A DNA stretch of 60,836 nucleotides from Clostridia bacterium (GTDB lineage Bacteria > Bacillota > Clostridia > Christensenellales > Aristaeellaceae): positions 1-60,836 of the forward strand of contig JAFSGG010000042.1 of NCBI GenBank assembly GCA_017434775.1, in the 5' to 3' direction. The position numbers were made by a program, and so were the translations under genes. Shown one piece after another: positions 1 to 7,853 of this stretch. The notes under the pieces were generated by a model, which was not told where the DNA came from, searched no databases, and saw nothing but the letters and a program-made list of their open reading frames with translations. Each line of letters begins with the position of its first letter. The stretch's first letter is position 1.

Positions 1-328
1 CGATGCGGAATACTGCGTGGTGGCCTTTGGTATTGCTGCCCGTGTCAGCCAGAACGCTGTGGATGCTGCCCGCGCCAAGGGCATCAAGGTGGGCATGATC
101 CGTCCCATCACCCTGTGGCCCTTCCCCGAAAAGGTGCTGAAGGCTGCTGCCGACAAGTGCAAGGCGTTCCTTTCCGTGGAACTGAACATGGGCCAGATGA
201 TCAAGGACGTGAAGCTGGCCATCGATTGCAAAAAGCCTGTTGACCTGTGCTACCGCACCGGCGGTATGATCCCCAGCCCCGAAGAAGTGCTGGCTGCCAT
301 TGAAAAGATGCAGAAGGAGGGGAAATAA
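1..328 (+). CDS. 2-oxoacid:ferredoxin oxidoreductase, alpha subunit (3' end only)
   Basis: This is the C-terminal part (about 108 residues) of the alpha subunit of a 2-oxoacid:ferredoxin oxidoreductase. The start lies left of the window, and the reading frame is open from base 2. The visible stretch carries the transketolase C-terminal-like region, including GMIRPITLWPFPEKV followed by a conserved SVELNMGQM segment, which is typical of KorA/VorB proteins. These enzymes decarboxylate a 2-oxoacid to acyl-CoA and reduce ferredoxin in the cytoplasm. The beta subunit starts 3 bases downstream and the gamma subunit follows with an overlap, matching the usual D-A-B-C order. Because a branched-chain aminotransferase ends the operon, 2-ketoisovalerate is the likeliest substrate, but 2-oxoglutarate cannot be excluded. 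Confidence 0.88.
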   Translation, partial: DAEYCVVAFGIAARVSQNAVDAARAKGIKVGMIRPITLWPFPEKVLKAAADKCKAFLSVELNMGQMIKDVKLAIDCKKPVDLCYRTGGMIPSPEEVLAAIEKMQKEGK

Positions 329-331
329 GAA

Positions 332-1084
332 ATGATCGTATTTGATAAGCCCAAGGCCCTGACGGATGCGCCCCTGCATTATTGCCCCGGCTGCACCCAC
401 GGCATCATCCATCGTCTGGTGGCCGAAGCCATTGACAACCTGAATATCGGCGGCGAAACCATCGGCGTGGCCAGCGTAGGCTGCTCTGTGTTCACTTATA
501 ATTACTTCAATGTGGATATGGTGCAGGCGGCTCACGGCCGTGCCCCCGCTGTGGCTACCGGCGTAAAGCGCGCCGATCCTTCCAAGATCGTGTTCACCTA
601 CCAGGGCGACGGCGACCTGGCTTCCATCGGTATGGCCGAAACCGTGCATGCTGCTGCCCGCGGTGAAAACATCACCATCATTTTCGTCAACAACGCCATT
701 TACGGCATGACCGGCGGCCAGATGGCCCCCACCTCTCTGCCCGGCCAGGTAACCCAGACCAGCCCCTATGGCCGTGATACCAACACCGTTGGTTTCCCGG
801 TGAAGGTGTGCGAACTGCTGTCCACCCTGGATGGCGCAGGCTATATTGAACGTGTGGCCGTGAACAACGTAAAGAACGTGAAGAACGCCAAGAAGGCCAT
901 CGAAAAGGCGTTCCGCAATCAGGTGGAAGGCAAGGGCTTCAGCCTGATCGAAGTGGTGTCCACCTGTCCCACCAACTGGGGCAAGACCCCCCAGGGCGCC
1001 CTGGAATGGCTGGAAGAAAACATGCTGCCTTACTACCCCCTGGGCGTGTACAAAGATAAGTTTGCAAAGGAGGAAGCCAAATGA
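332..1084 (+). CDS. 2-oxoacid:ferredoxin oxidoreductase, beta (TPP-binding) subunit
   Basis: This 250-residue protein is the thiamine-diphosphate-binding beta subunit. The N-terminal CPGCTHG motif (Cys18, Cys21) is the family signature. The TPP/Mg motif starts with GDGD at residues 92-95 and continues to the NNAIYGMTGGQ segment. Its length matches KorB/VorA proteins, which lack their own ferredoxin domain, so electrons are expected to pass through a separate delta subunit encoded upstream of the window. The start ATG lies 3 bases after the alpha-subunit stop, behind a GGAGGGG ribosome site inside the previous gene. Its last bases overlap the gamma gene by 4 (ATGA), indicating translational coupling. 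Substrate choice between branched-chain oxoacids and 2-oxoglutarate is inferred from context only. Confidence 0.92.
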   Translation: MIVFDKPKALTDAPLHYCPGCTHGIIHRLVAEAIDNLNIGGETIGVASVGCSVFTYNYFNVDMVQAAHGRAPAVATGVKRADPSKIVFTYQGDGDLASIGMAETVHAAARGENITIIFVNNAIYGMTGGQMAPTSLPGQVTQTSPYGRDTNTVGFPVKVCELLSTLDGAGYIERVAVNNVKNVKNAKKAIEKAFRNQVEGKGFSLIEVVSTCPTNWGKTPQGALEWLEENMLPYYPLGVYKDKFAKEEAK

Positions 1085-1620
1085 GCACCACTGAAGTATT
1101 GATCGCCGGTTTCGGCGGACAGGGCATCCTCTTTGCCGGTAAATTCCTGGCCTATGCAGCGCTGCTGCAGGGCCGCAATGTGAGCTGGTTGCCTTCCTAC
1201 GGCCCCGAAATGCGCGGCGGCACGGCTAACTGCTCCATTATCCTTTCCGATGTGCAGGTGGGTTCTCCCATCGTATCCAAGCCGGATATCCTCATCGCCA
1301 TGAACCTGCCTTCTCTGGACAAGTATGAAAAAGAAGCCAAACCCGGCGCTTCCATTTTCGTGGATTCTTCCCTGATCAGCCGCAAAGTGGAACGTGATGA
1401 CGTGAATGTGTATTACATTCCTGCCACCCAGATGTCCACCGATAACGGCCTGGAAACCCTGGCCAACATGATTCTGCTTGGCGCTGTGATCGACAAGACC
1501 GGTGTTATCCCGGAAGATATGATCCGCCCCGCCTTGGAAAAGGTGGTTTCCGCCCGCCATGCATGGCTGCTGGAAAAGAACATTGAAGCCATGAACCTGG
1601 GGAAAAATTATAAGGAGTGA
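1081..1620 (+). CDS. 2-oxoacid:ferredoxin oxidoreductase, gamma subunit
   Basis: This 179-residue protein belongs to the pyruvate/ketoisovalerate oxidoreductase catalytic (gamma) family. The N-terminal IAGFGGQGILFAGK nucleotide-like loop and the SYGPEMRGGTANC motif are diagnostic. It forms the CoA-handling part of the heterotetramer with the preceding alpha and beta subunits. It overlaps the beta gene by 4 bases and ends immediately before the branched-chain aminotransferase, whose ribosome site lies inside its final codons. It has normal family length and no missing motifs. Confidence 0.93.
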   Translation: MSTTEVLIAGFGGQGILFAGKFLAYAALLQGRNVSWLPSYGPEMRGGTANCSIILSDVQVGSPIVSKPDILIAMNLPSLDKYEKEAKPGASIFVDSSLISRKVERDDVNVYYIPATQMSTDNGLETLANMILLGAVIDKTGVIPEDMIRPALEKVVSARHAWLLEKNIEAMNLGKNYKE

Positions 1621-1625
1621 GAACA

Positions 1626-2702
1626 ATGCTGGATATTAAAATCACCCGTACGCAGACCCCTGCCAAGAAGCCCGAAGCCGGTCAGCCCCTGGGCTTTGGC
1701 AAGATCTTCACCGATCACATGTTTGTGATGAACTACACCGAAGGCCAGGGCTGGCATGACGCCCGCATTGTGCCTTACGAAAAGATCAGCCTGTATCCTT
1801 CCGCCATGGTGTTCCACTCTGGCCAGGAAATGTTTGAAGGGCTGAAGGCCTATAAGGGCGAAGATGGCAAGGCTTACCTGTTCCGCCCCGATATGAACGC
1901 CAAGCGTGCCAATGAATCAAATGACCGCCTGTGCATTCCCCGGATTCCGGAAGAAGATTTTGTTCAGGCCGTGAAGGAACTGGTGAAAGTGGACCAGGAT
2001 TGGATTCCTTCCGAACCCGGCACCAGCCTGTATGTGCGCCCCTTTGTGATTGCCACCGACGAATTCCTGGGCGTTGCCCCCAGCAAGACGTACCTGTTCA
2101 TGATCATCCTGTCTCCCTCCGGGGCCTATTATGCCAGCGGCCTGAACCCCGTGGGCATCTGGATTGAAGATGAATTCGTCCGTGCCGTCCGTGGCGGCAT
2201 CGGCTTTGCCAAGACCGGCGGTAACTACGCTGCTTCCCTGATTGCCCAGGTGAAGGCCCATGACGCCGGTTTCAGCCAGGTTCTGTGGTTGGATGGCGTG
2301 GAACGCAAGTATATCGAAGAAGTGGGCGCCATGAACATCTTCTTCAAGATCGACGGCAAGATCGTGACCCCGGCCCTGTCCGGCTCCATTCTGCCCGGCA
2401 TCACCCGCAATTCCGTTATCACCCTGTGCAAGGATTGGGGCTACACCGTGGAAGAACGGAAAGTTTCCGTGGATGAACTGATCGAAGCCCAGAAGAATGG
2501 CAAGCTGGAAGAAGTGTTCGGCACCGGTACGGCCGCCGTTATTTCTCCCGTTGGCAAGCTGCGCTATGTGGACGACGTGATGACCATCGGCGACGGCGGC
2601 ATCGGCGAACTGAGCCAGAAGCTGTACGACACCGTCACCGGCATCCAGACCGGTAAAGTGGCCGATCCCTACGGCAACTGGCATGTGTGCGTGGAAGACT
2701 AA
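1626..2702 (+). CDS. ilvE: Branched-chain amino acid aminotransferase
   Basis: This 358-residue, PLP-dependent fold-type IV aminotransferase interconverts Leu/Ile/Val and their 2-oxoacids. It resembles the longer, eukaryotic-like BCAT group rather than the roughly 300-residue E. coli form. The PLP lysine lies in GFAKTGGNYAAS (Lys196). Further family motifs are EVGAMNIFF and GSILPGITRNS, and the C-terminal GTGTAAVISPV phosphate-binding segment is intact. The ATG at 1626 is chosen over an in-frame GTG at 1617 because AAGGAG (1612-1617) sits 8 bases upstream of the ATG and overlaps the GTG. It is the last gene of the oxidoreductase operon. Together the products could convert branched-chain amino acids to oxoacids and then to acyl-CoA plus reduced ferredoxin, or run in reverse for biosynthesis. 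Confidence 0.95.
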   Translation: MLDIKITRTQTPAKKPEAGQPLGFGKIFTDHMFVMNYTEGQGWHDARIVPYEKISLYPSAMVFHSGQEMFEGLKAYKGEDGKAYLFRPDMNAKRANESNDRLCIPRIPEEDFVQAVKELVKVDQDWIPSEPGTSLYVRPFVIATDEFLGVAPSKTYLFMIILSPSGAYYASGLNPVGIWIEDEFVRAVRGGIGFAKTGGNYAASLIAQVKAHDAGFSQVLWLDGVERKYIEEVGAMNIFFKIDGKIVTPALSGSILPGITRNSVITLCKDWGYTVEERKVSVDELIEAQKNGKLEEVFGTGTAAVISPVGKLRYVDDVMTIGDGGIGELSQKLYDTVTGIQTGKVADPYGNWHVCVED

Positions 2703-2717
2703 AATACAATGAATTGC

Positions 2718-2753
2718 AAAGCCACGGTTTCCTTGGATGCCGTGGCTTTCTTT
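2718..2753 (+). terminator. Intrinsic terminator of the oxidoreductase-ilvE operon
   Basis: A 10-base stem (AAAGCCACGG with CCGTGGCTTT) has a 12-base loop and runs into a T-rich stretch. It lies 15 bases after the ilvE stop and just before the ribosome site of the metallophosphatase gene. Confidence 0.85.
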
Positions 2754-2772
2754 ATAGAAAGGAGCGAAAGAA

Positions 2773-3624
2773 ATGATCCGTTTTCTGGTGTTTTGTGATT
2801 TGCACATGGAAGACTGCGTGGACGGGATGGAACGTTTGGAAAGAATATTGAACCATGCGAAGGAAGAACAGGTGGATTTCATTGTATCGCTGGGTGATTT
2901 GTGCTTTCCTACGGAAGATCACATTCCGGCCATGGAACTGATTCGCTCCTGTGGCATTCCTGTGTATCACACCATTGGCAACCACGACGTGCAGGACTGG
3001 GAAATAGAACAGTCCCTTCAGTTTCTTGGGAAAGAAAAGCCTTATGAAGCTTTTGAAATGGGGGAATATCGGTTCATCATTCTGGATACCTGCTATTGGA
3101 AAAGCGAAACGGGGGAATACCATTTTCCCAATAAGCAACGTATTCCATCCCTGTATCCCTGGGTGCCCAAGGAACAACGGGATTGGCTGAACGAGCAATT
3201 GAGCGACGGAAAGAAATGCGTAGTGTTTTCCCACATGAGCCTGGTGAACCCGTTTATGCGGCGGGGTATTGCCAACAAAGAGGATATCCAGCAGATTTTT
3301 GAAGGAAAAAACGTACTGCTTTGCATGAACGGCCACGATCACGGCAGCGACCTGAAGAAAATAGGTGGCGTGCCTTACTATACGGTCAGTTCCGCTTCTC
3401 AATTTTGTTGGTGGAGTGCGGATGGAAGAAAGGTGGAAAACCTCTTTTACAAAGATCCTTTGCACGTGATTGTAGAACTGGATGAAGATGAAATCCGCAT
3501 TCAGGGCATGGCAAGTGATTTTGAGGGCCTCCGGCCGGAAGACGTGGGCATAGACGATTATCGCTGGAATGGTGTGGATGTGCATCCTGTTGCTCAAAGC
3601 CATGTGTTGAAAAGAACAAAATAA
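2773..3624 (+). CDS. Calcineurin-like metallophosphoesterase
   Basis: This 283-residue cytoplasmic protein has the full set of metal-binding motifs of the calcineurin-like phosphoesterase fold: DLH (Asp9, His11), GD (41-42), GNHD (69-72), SHMS and the C-terminal GHDHGSD. This class hydrolyses phosphomonoesters or phosphodiesters with a two-metal centre, and the substrate cannot be told from sequence. A ribosome site (AAAGGAGCG) lies 7 bases upstream of the ATG. It is flanked by terminators on both sides, so it is a single-gene unit, although no convincing promoter was found in the short gap before it. Confidence 0.85.
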   Translation: MIRFLVFCDLHMEDCVDGMERLERILNHAKEEQVDFIVSLGDLCFPTEDHIPAMELIRSCGIPVYHTIGNHDVQDWEIEQSLQFLGKEKPYEAFEMGEYRFIILDTCYWKSETGEYHFPNKQRIPSLYPWVPKEQRDWLNEQLSDGKKCVVFSHMSLVNPFMRRGIANKEDIQQIFEGKNVLLCMNGHDHGSDLKKIGGVPYYTVSSASQFCWWSADGRKVENLFYKDPLHVIVELDEDEIRIQGMASDFEGLRPEDVGIDDYRWNGVDVHPVAQSHVLKRTK

Positions 3625-3669
3625 AAAAACCTCTCTGTTTGGTTTCAATACCATGCAGAGGGGATTTTT
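3622..3669. terminator. Bidirectional terminator between convergent genes
   Basis: The stem CCTCTCTG / CAGAGGGG (one G-U pair) is flanked by an A run on the left and TTTTT on the right. It can therefore stop the metallophosphatase transcript on the plus strand and the NUDIX transcript on the minus strand. Confidence 0.7.
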
Positions 3670-3694
3670 ACTTTTATTGTACGTGAAGTAATGC

Positions 3695-4162
3695 TTACAG
3701 GCAATAGAGCGAATAGGGGGCAAGGGATTCTTTGGTGGTGTAGGAAGGATTGTAAGAAAGACCGTCTTTACCGGAAATAGCGCTTTGGATGAGATGCTTG
3801 GTGAGTCCGGGAACATCATCCCGGGTGAGGGCTTCCTGCACGTCCATCCAGATCACTTCGCTGTTTTCTCTTTCATCGGATTTGGCTTCGCCGGATACAT
3901 AATCTGCCCGGAAAGCGATGTACCAGCATTTTACGTTAAAACGAATGCCGATGATATCCTTTGGGGCAATCGCAATATTGGTTTCTTCCATGTATTCACG
4001 TTTGACAGCCTCTTCCGGGGATTCGCCGAAGTTTACATAACCGCCGGGGATGATGAGCTTCCCAGAACCGGCTCCATACGTGTGCCGGGCAAGCAATACT
4101 TTCCCGTCACGGATCACCACGGCCGTTACGCTCTGGCCCCAGTTGGTATTTGCATGATCCAT
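3695..4162 (-). CDS. NUDIX hydrolase
   Basis: This 155-residue protein carries a nearly canonical Nudix box starting at Gly41 (GYVNFGE, then KREYMEE ending near residue 63). The catalytic glutamates Glu59 and Glu60 are present; the usual glycine of the GU end is Asn. The family hydrolyses nucleoside diphosphates linked to another moiety, and the exact substrate is unknown. The longer open frame upstream is rejected because an AAAGGAGGG ribosome site sits directly before the ATG at 4162 and a consensus promoter lies just beyond it. It is a single-gene unit, converging on the metallophosphatase. Confidence 0.88.
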   Translation of the reverse strand: MDHANTNWGQSVTAVVIRDGKVLLARHTYGAGSGKLIIPGGYVNFGESPEEAVKREYMEETNIAIAPKDIIGIRFNVKCWYIAFRADYVSGEAKSDERENSEVIWMDVQEALTRDDVPGLTKHLIQSAISGKDGLSYNPSYTTKESLAPYSLYCL

Positions 4163-4187
4163 ACAGCATCCCTCCTTTGTTTGGGAA

Positions 4188-4216
4188 AATATAGCATATT
4201 CGTCGTTATCTGTCAA
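4188..4216 (-). promoter_or_regulatory. Sigma-A promoter of the NUDIX gene
   Basis: Read on the minus strand, TTGACA (4211-4216) is followed after 17 bases by TATATT (4188-4193), shortly upstream of the NUDIX ribosome site. Confidence 0.8.
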
Positions 4217-4265
4217 CAGATGGTTAATGCAGGCATAACTTTGGCTCATTTTGACCGCTTGAAAC

Positions 4266-4294
4266 TTGAATAACAGAACAGACTGTGGTATGAT
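4266..4294 (+). promoter_or_regulatory. Sigma-A promoter of the methyltransferase-GTPase operon
   Basis: TTGAAT, a 17-base spacer and TATGAT lie 37 bases ahead of the methyltransferase ATG. Confidence 0.65.
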
Positions 4295-4331
4295 TAACGG
4301 GAATTGAACGGAAAATATGGAGGAAAACAGC

Positions 4332-5117
4332 ATGCCGGTAATTCAGGGATTGGGATGGACCTTTGATACCGTGGCAAAAACATACGAAAAGCTGCGCCCG
4401 GGCTACACCAAAGAATTATATGATACGCTGTTTTCCTATCAGCCGCTCTGTGCAGGTTCAAAAGCGGTTGAAGTGGGCATTGGCGGCGGCCAGGCAACAA
4501 AGCCAGTGCTGGATACCGGCTGCAGTGTGCTGGCCGTGGAACCGGGAGAAAACTTTTGCACTTTGTGCCGGGAAAAATTTGTAGCATATCCTGGTTTTTC
4601 TGTATTGAATGGAAAATTTGAAGATGCGGAGCTGGAAAAGGAACAGTATGATCTGGTGTATTCCGCATCGGCTTTCCATTGGGTGCCGGAAGAAGTGGGA
4701 TATAAAAAGGTGTTTGATTGCCTGAAAAAAGGCGGCACGTTTGCGCGGTTTGCCAATCATCCCTACAAGGATAAAAGCCGCCCAGGGATGCACGAAGCCC
4801 TGCAGGAAGTATATGCGGTATATATGCCGGGTTCATTGGTGCCTGATGAATATTCCGATGAACAGGCAAGAAAACGGGCCGAAATTGCCCTGAAATACGA
4901 TTTTGTGGATATTGAGCATCATTTATTTCACCGCACACTGGATTTTACCGCAGCGGAATATATTCAGCTGCTGGGTACTTATTCCGATCATATTGCCATC
5001 GAAAAAGAAACAAGGGGCAGGTTTTTTGCAGCGATTGAACAGGCCATCAACCGCATGGGTGGTGTGATCACCATTTATGATACCATTGATTTGCAGCTGG
5101 CCCGAAAGCCGGAATAA
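4332..5117 (+). CDS. Class I SAM-dependent methyltransferase
   Basis: This 261-residue protein has a SAM-binding motif I, VEVGIGGG (residues 46-53), a motif II acid in VLAVEPGE, and a later ASAFHWV segment as seen in Methyltransf_11-type small-molecule methyltransferases. The substrate is not predictable. The ATG at 4332 is preferred over 4317 because GGAGG (4319-4323) lies 8 bases upstream of it and directly abuts the earlier ATG. The EF-G-like GTPase gene begins 19 bases after the stop, so the two are probably co-transcribed. A role linked to the ribosome is possible from this context but is not shown by the sequence. Confidence 0.85.
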   Translation: MPVIQGLGWTFDTVAKTYEKLRPGYTKELYDTLFSYQPLCAGSKAVEVGIGGGQATKPVLDTGCSVLAVEPGENFCTLCREKFVAYPGFSVLNGKFEDAELEKEQYDLVYSASAFHWVPEEVGYKKVFDCLKKGGTFARFANHPYKDKSRPGMHEALQEVYAVYMPGSLVPDEYSDEQARKRAEIALKYDFVDIEHHLFHRTLDFTAAEYIQLLGTYSDHIAIEKETRGRFFAAIEQAINRMGGVITIYDTIDLQLARKPE

Positions 5118-5136
5118 AGATAGCGGAGAGAGAACT

Positions 5137-7788
5137 GTGCAGAGAAAAATGATTCTGGGTTTATTGGCCCATGTGGATGCAGGGAAAACCACTTTGTCCG
5201 AAGCGCTTTTATATACATCCGGAACGTTGCGTAAAATGGGCCGGGTGGATCATAAAGATGCTTTTCTGGATACAGACGTGCAGGAAAGGGAACGGGGGAT
5301 TACCATCTTTTCCAAACAGGCACGTTTGGCGTGGAAAGAAACGGCGTTTACCCTGATGGACACCCCTGGCCATGTGGATTTTTCCAGTGAAATGGAGCGA
5401 ACACTGCAGGTGTTGGATGCTGCGGTGCTGGTGATCAGCGGAACGGATGGAGTGCAGGGGCACACGGAAACGCTGTGGAAACTACTGGAAAGTTATCAGA
5501 TTCCCACCTTTTTGTTCATCAACAAGATGGACATGCCAGGTATAGATGAAGAAAAGCTGATGGCAGAAGTGAAGGGAAAACTGAGCCCCAACTGCGTGCA
5601 CATGGCTTCGGATGAAGCCGGGGAACAGATGGCTCTTTGCGGCGATGATGATACGCTGAACCGCTTTCTGGAAACGGGGGAAGTGGCAGAGGAAGAAATA
5701 AGAGGGTTCATTGGCGCCCGGCGAATGTTTCCCTGTTATTTCGGTTCGGCTCTTCGGATGCGGGGAATTGAAGAATTGCTGAACGGATTGAATGAATACG
5801 GCCCCCGGCCGGTGTATCCGGACAGGTTTGGCGCTGTGGTATACAAGATTGGCCGGGATGATAAAGGAAGCCGCTTGACTTATATGAAGATCACCGGCGG
5901 CGAAATGCCGGTGCGCATGAGCCTGACCAACAAAAAAGAAGGTGTACCAACAACCGGAGAAATCTGGGAAGAAAAGGTGAGCCAGATTCGCTTTTATTCC
6001 GGTATGCGCTTTGAACAAAAGGATGTGGCCGCAGCAGGCGAAATTTGCGCCGTTACGGGGCTGAATTACACCCGGGTGGGGGATGGCTTCGGTTACGAGA
6101 AAAAGGGTACAGAACCCCTTTTAAGCCCGGTATTCACCTATCACATGGAACTCTCCGAAAAGGATGACCCGGTGATTGCCCTGCAGCGCATGCGGCAATT
6201 GCAGGAGGAAGACCCGCAGCTGCAGGTGGTATGGCAGGAAAAGAGCAAGGAGATCCATGTGCAGCTGATGGGGGAAGTGCAGGTGGAAATCCTGCAAAGA
6301 ATGCTGAAAGACCGGTTTGATATGGACGTAACCTTTGGGGAAGGGAGCATCCTGTACCGGGAAACCATTGAAGATAAGGTGGAAGGCGTGGGGCATTATG
6401 AACCTTTGCGCCACTATGCGGAAGTGCATCTTTTGATGGAGCCTGCACCCCGGGGCAGCGGCTTGCTGCTTACCTCCAAATGCCCGGAAGACGAGCTGGA
6501 CAGGAACTGGCAGCGGTTGATATTGACCCACCTGATGGAAAAAACGCACCTGGGGGTATTGACCGGCGCACCCATTACCGACATGCGCATTACCCTGATT
6601 GCCGGCCGGGCACATTTGAAGCATACGGAAGGCGGCGATTTCAGGCAGGCAACGTATCGTGCGGTGCGGCAGGGGCTGATGCAGGCAAAAAGCGTATTGC
6701 TGGAGCCCTGGTACGAAATGACGCTGACCTTGCCGGAAGATTGCCTGGGCCGGGCCATGCATGATATTCAGCTGATGGGCGGCACATTTGATGCGCCGGA
6801 AAATACCCTGGGCAATGTGTGCCTGAAAGCCAAAGTGCCTGTCAGCGAAAGCCGGCATTACGCCCGGGACGTGATGGCCTATTCCAAGGGAAGAGGGCGT
6901 ATCAACTGTGTGCTGTGCGGCTATTTGCCCTGTCGTGATGCAGAAAAAGTGATCAAAGCGTCCGGTTATGATCCGGAACGCGATATCGATAACAGTCCGG
7001 ATTCTGTGTTCTGTTCCCATGGGGCCGGATTCATGGTGAAATGGGATGAAGTGAAGAATTATCAGCACATTGACACCGGGATTTTCGCGAATAAAAAAGA
7101 AGAAATAAAACCTGTACAGCAGCCTGTGCGCAGAAAGGCTTATTCAGGTTCTTTGGAAGAAGACAAGGAATTGATGGCTATTTTCGAACGCACTTATGGT
7201 CCTGTCAAGCAGCATGCTTTCCGTCCTTCGCCCAGAACAGCAGCACTCATGGAAAGCGAAAAAGTATTCATGCCCATGGAAAAAGAATATTTACTGGTGG
7301 ATGGCTATAACATCATTTTCGCCTGGGATGCATTAAAAGAGGCTGCCCGGCAAAACCTTGATACTGCCCGGCAAATGCTGCAGGATATTCTGTGCAATTA
7401 CCGGGGCGTGCGGCCGTATGAAATTATTCTGGTGTTTGATGCTTATAAGGTGCACCGCAATCCCGGCAGCGTGGAACAATATGAGAACATCCATGTGGTG
7501 TACACCAAAGAGGCGGAAACGGCTGATAACTACATTGAAAAGGCGACTTATGACCTGGGCAAGCGTTACAGGGTGCGGGTGGCTACCAGCGATGCGCTGG
7601 AACAGGTGATCATCCTGGGCCATGGTGCACTGCGTGTATCCGCCAAGGAGTTTTTACGGGAAGTGGAAAGCGCCAACGGGGAAATTGCTGCCTTTTTGCG
7701 GGAGTATAACCAGCACATGGCCCATGCCAACAATATGAGCCAGGCCATGCATGAAGCCTGGAAAAAACTAAATATGAAAAAAGATTGA
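5137..7788 (+). CDS. EF-G/TetM-like ribosomal GTPase fused to a Rae1/YacP-type NYN nuclease domain
   Basis: This 883-residue protein joins two modules. Residues 1 to about 640 form a translational GTPase of the TetM/TetO (EF-G-like) group with P-loop AHVDAGKTT (11-19), switch segment RERGITI, DTPGH, NKMD, and downstream domains II-V. A cysteine-containing linker follows (INCVLCGYLPC). Residues about 719-870 match the PIN-like NYN nuclease YacP/Rae1: VDGYNIIF (Asp722), LVFDAY, ETAD and TSD are all kept. Rae1 in Bacillus subtilis cleaves mRNA in the ribosomal A site, and TetM-type factors act at the same site. The likely role is therefore ribosome rescue or mRNA cleavage coupled to GTP hydrolysis (inference). 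The start is GTG 5137 with GGAG 8 bases upstream; ATG 5149 is an alternative. A call as a tetracycline-resistance gene is not justified. Confidence 0.88.
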   Translation: MQRKMILGLLAHVDAGKTTLSEALLYTSGTLRKMGRVDHKDAFLDTDVQERERGITIFSKQARLAWKETAFTLMDTPGHVDFSSEMERTLQVLDAAVLVISGTDGVQGHTETLWKLLESYQIPTFLFINKMDMPGIDEEKLMAEVKGKLSPNCVHMASDEAGEQMALCGDDDTLNRFLETGEVAEEEIRGFIGARRMFPCYFGSALRMRGIEELLNGLNEYGPRPVYPDRFGAVVYKIGRDDKGSRLTYMKITGGEMPVRMSLTNKKEGVPTTGEIWEEKVSQIRFYSGMRFEQKDVAAAGEICAVTGLNYTRVGDGFGYEKKGTEPLLSPVFTYHMELSEKDDPVIALQRMRQLQEEDPQLQVVWQEKSKEIHVQLMGEVQVEILQRMLKDRFDMDVTFGEGSILYRETIEDKVEGVGHYEPLRHYAEVHLLMEPAPRGSGLLLTSKCPEDELDRNWQRLILTHLMEKTHLGVLTGAPITDMRITLIAGRAHLKHTEGGDFRQATYRAVRQGLMQAKSVLLEPWYEMTLTLPEDCLGRAMHDIQLMGGTFDAPENTLGNVCLKAKVPVSESRHYARDVMAYSKGRGRINCVLCGYLPCRDAEKVIKASGYDPERDIDNSPDSVFCSHGAGFMVKWDEVKNYQHIDTGIFANKKEEIKPVQQPVRRKAYSGSLEEDKELMAIFERTYGPVKQHAFRPSPRTAALMESEKVFMPMEKEYLLVDGYNIIFAWDALKEAARQNLDTARQMLQDILCNYRGVRPYEIILVFDAYKVHRNPGSVEQYENIHVVYTKEAETADNYIEKATYDLGKRYRVRVATSDALEQVIILGHGALRVSAKEFLREVESANGEIAAFLREYNQHMAHANNMSQAMHEAWKKLNMKKD

Positions 7789-7813
7789 CAAATTATGAAG
7801 GGAATGTTACAAT
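7785..7813 (+). promoter_or_regulatory. Sigma-A promoter of the VanW-domain gene
   Basis: TTGACA (7785-7790), a 17-base spacer and TACAAT (7808-7813). The -35 element overlaps the stop codon of the GTPase-nuclease gene. Confidence 0.85.
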
Positions 7814-7853
7814 AAAACAGAATAAAGTTTGTTTTTCTGGAGGTGAAACGCTG

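Noticed and set aside
5137-7788. Tetracycline-resistance determinant
   Set aside because: The GTPase half is TetM-like, but the NYN fusion, the chromosomal housekeeping context and the absence of mobile elements argue against an acquired resistance gene.
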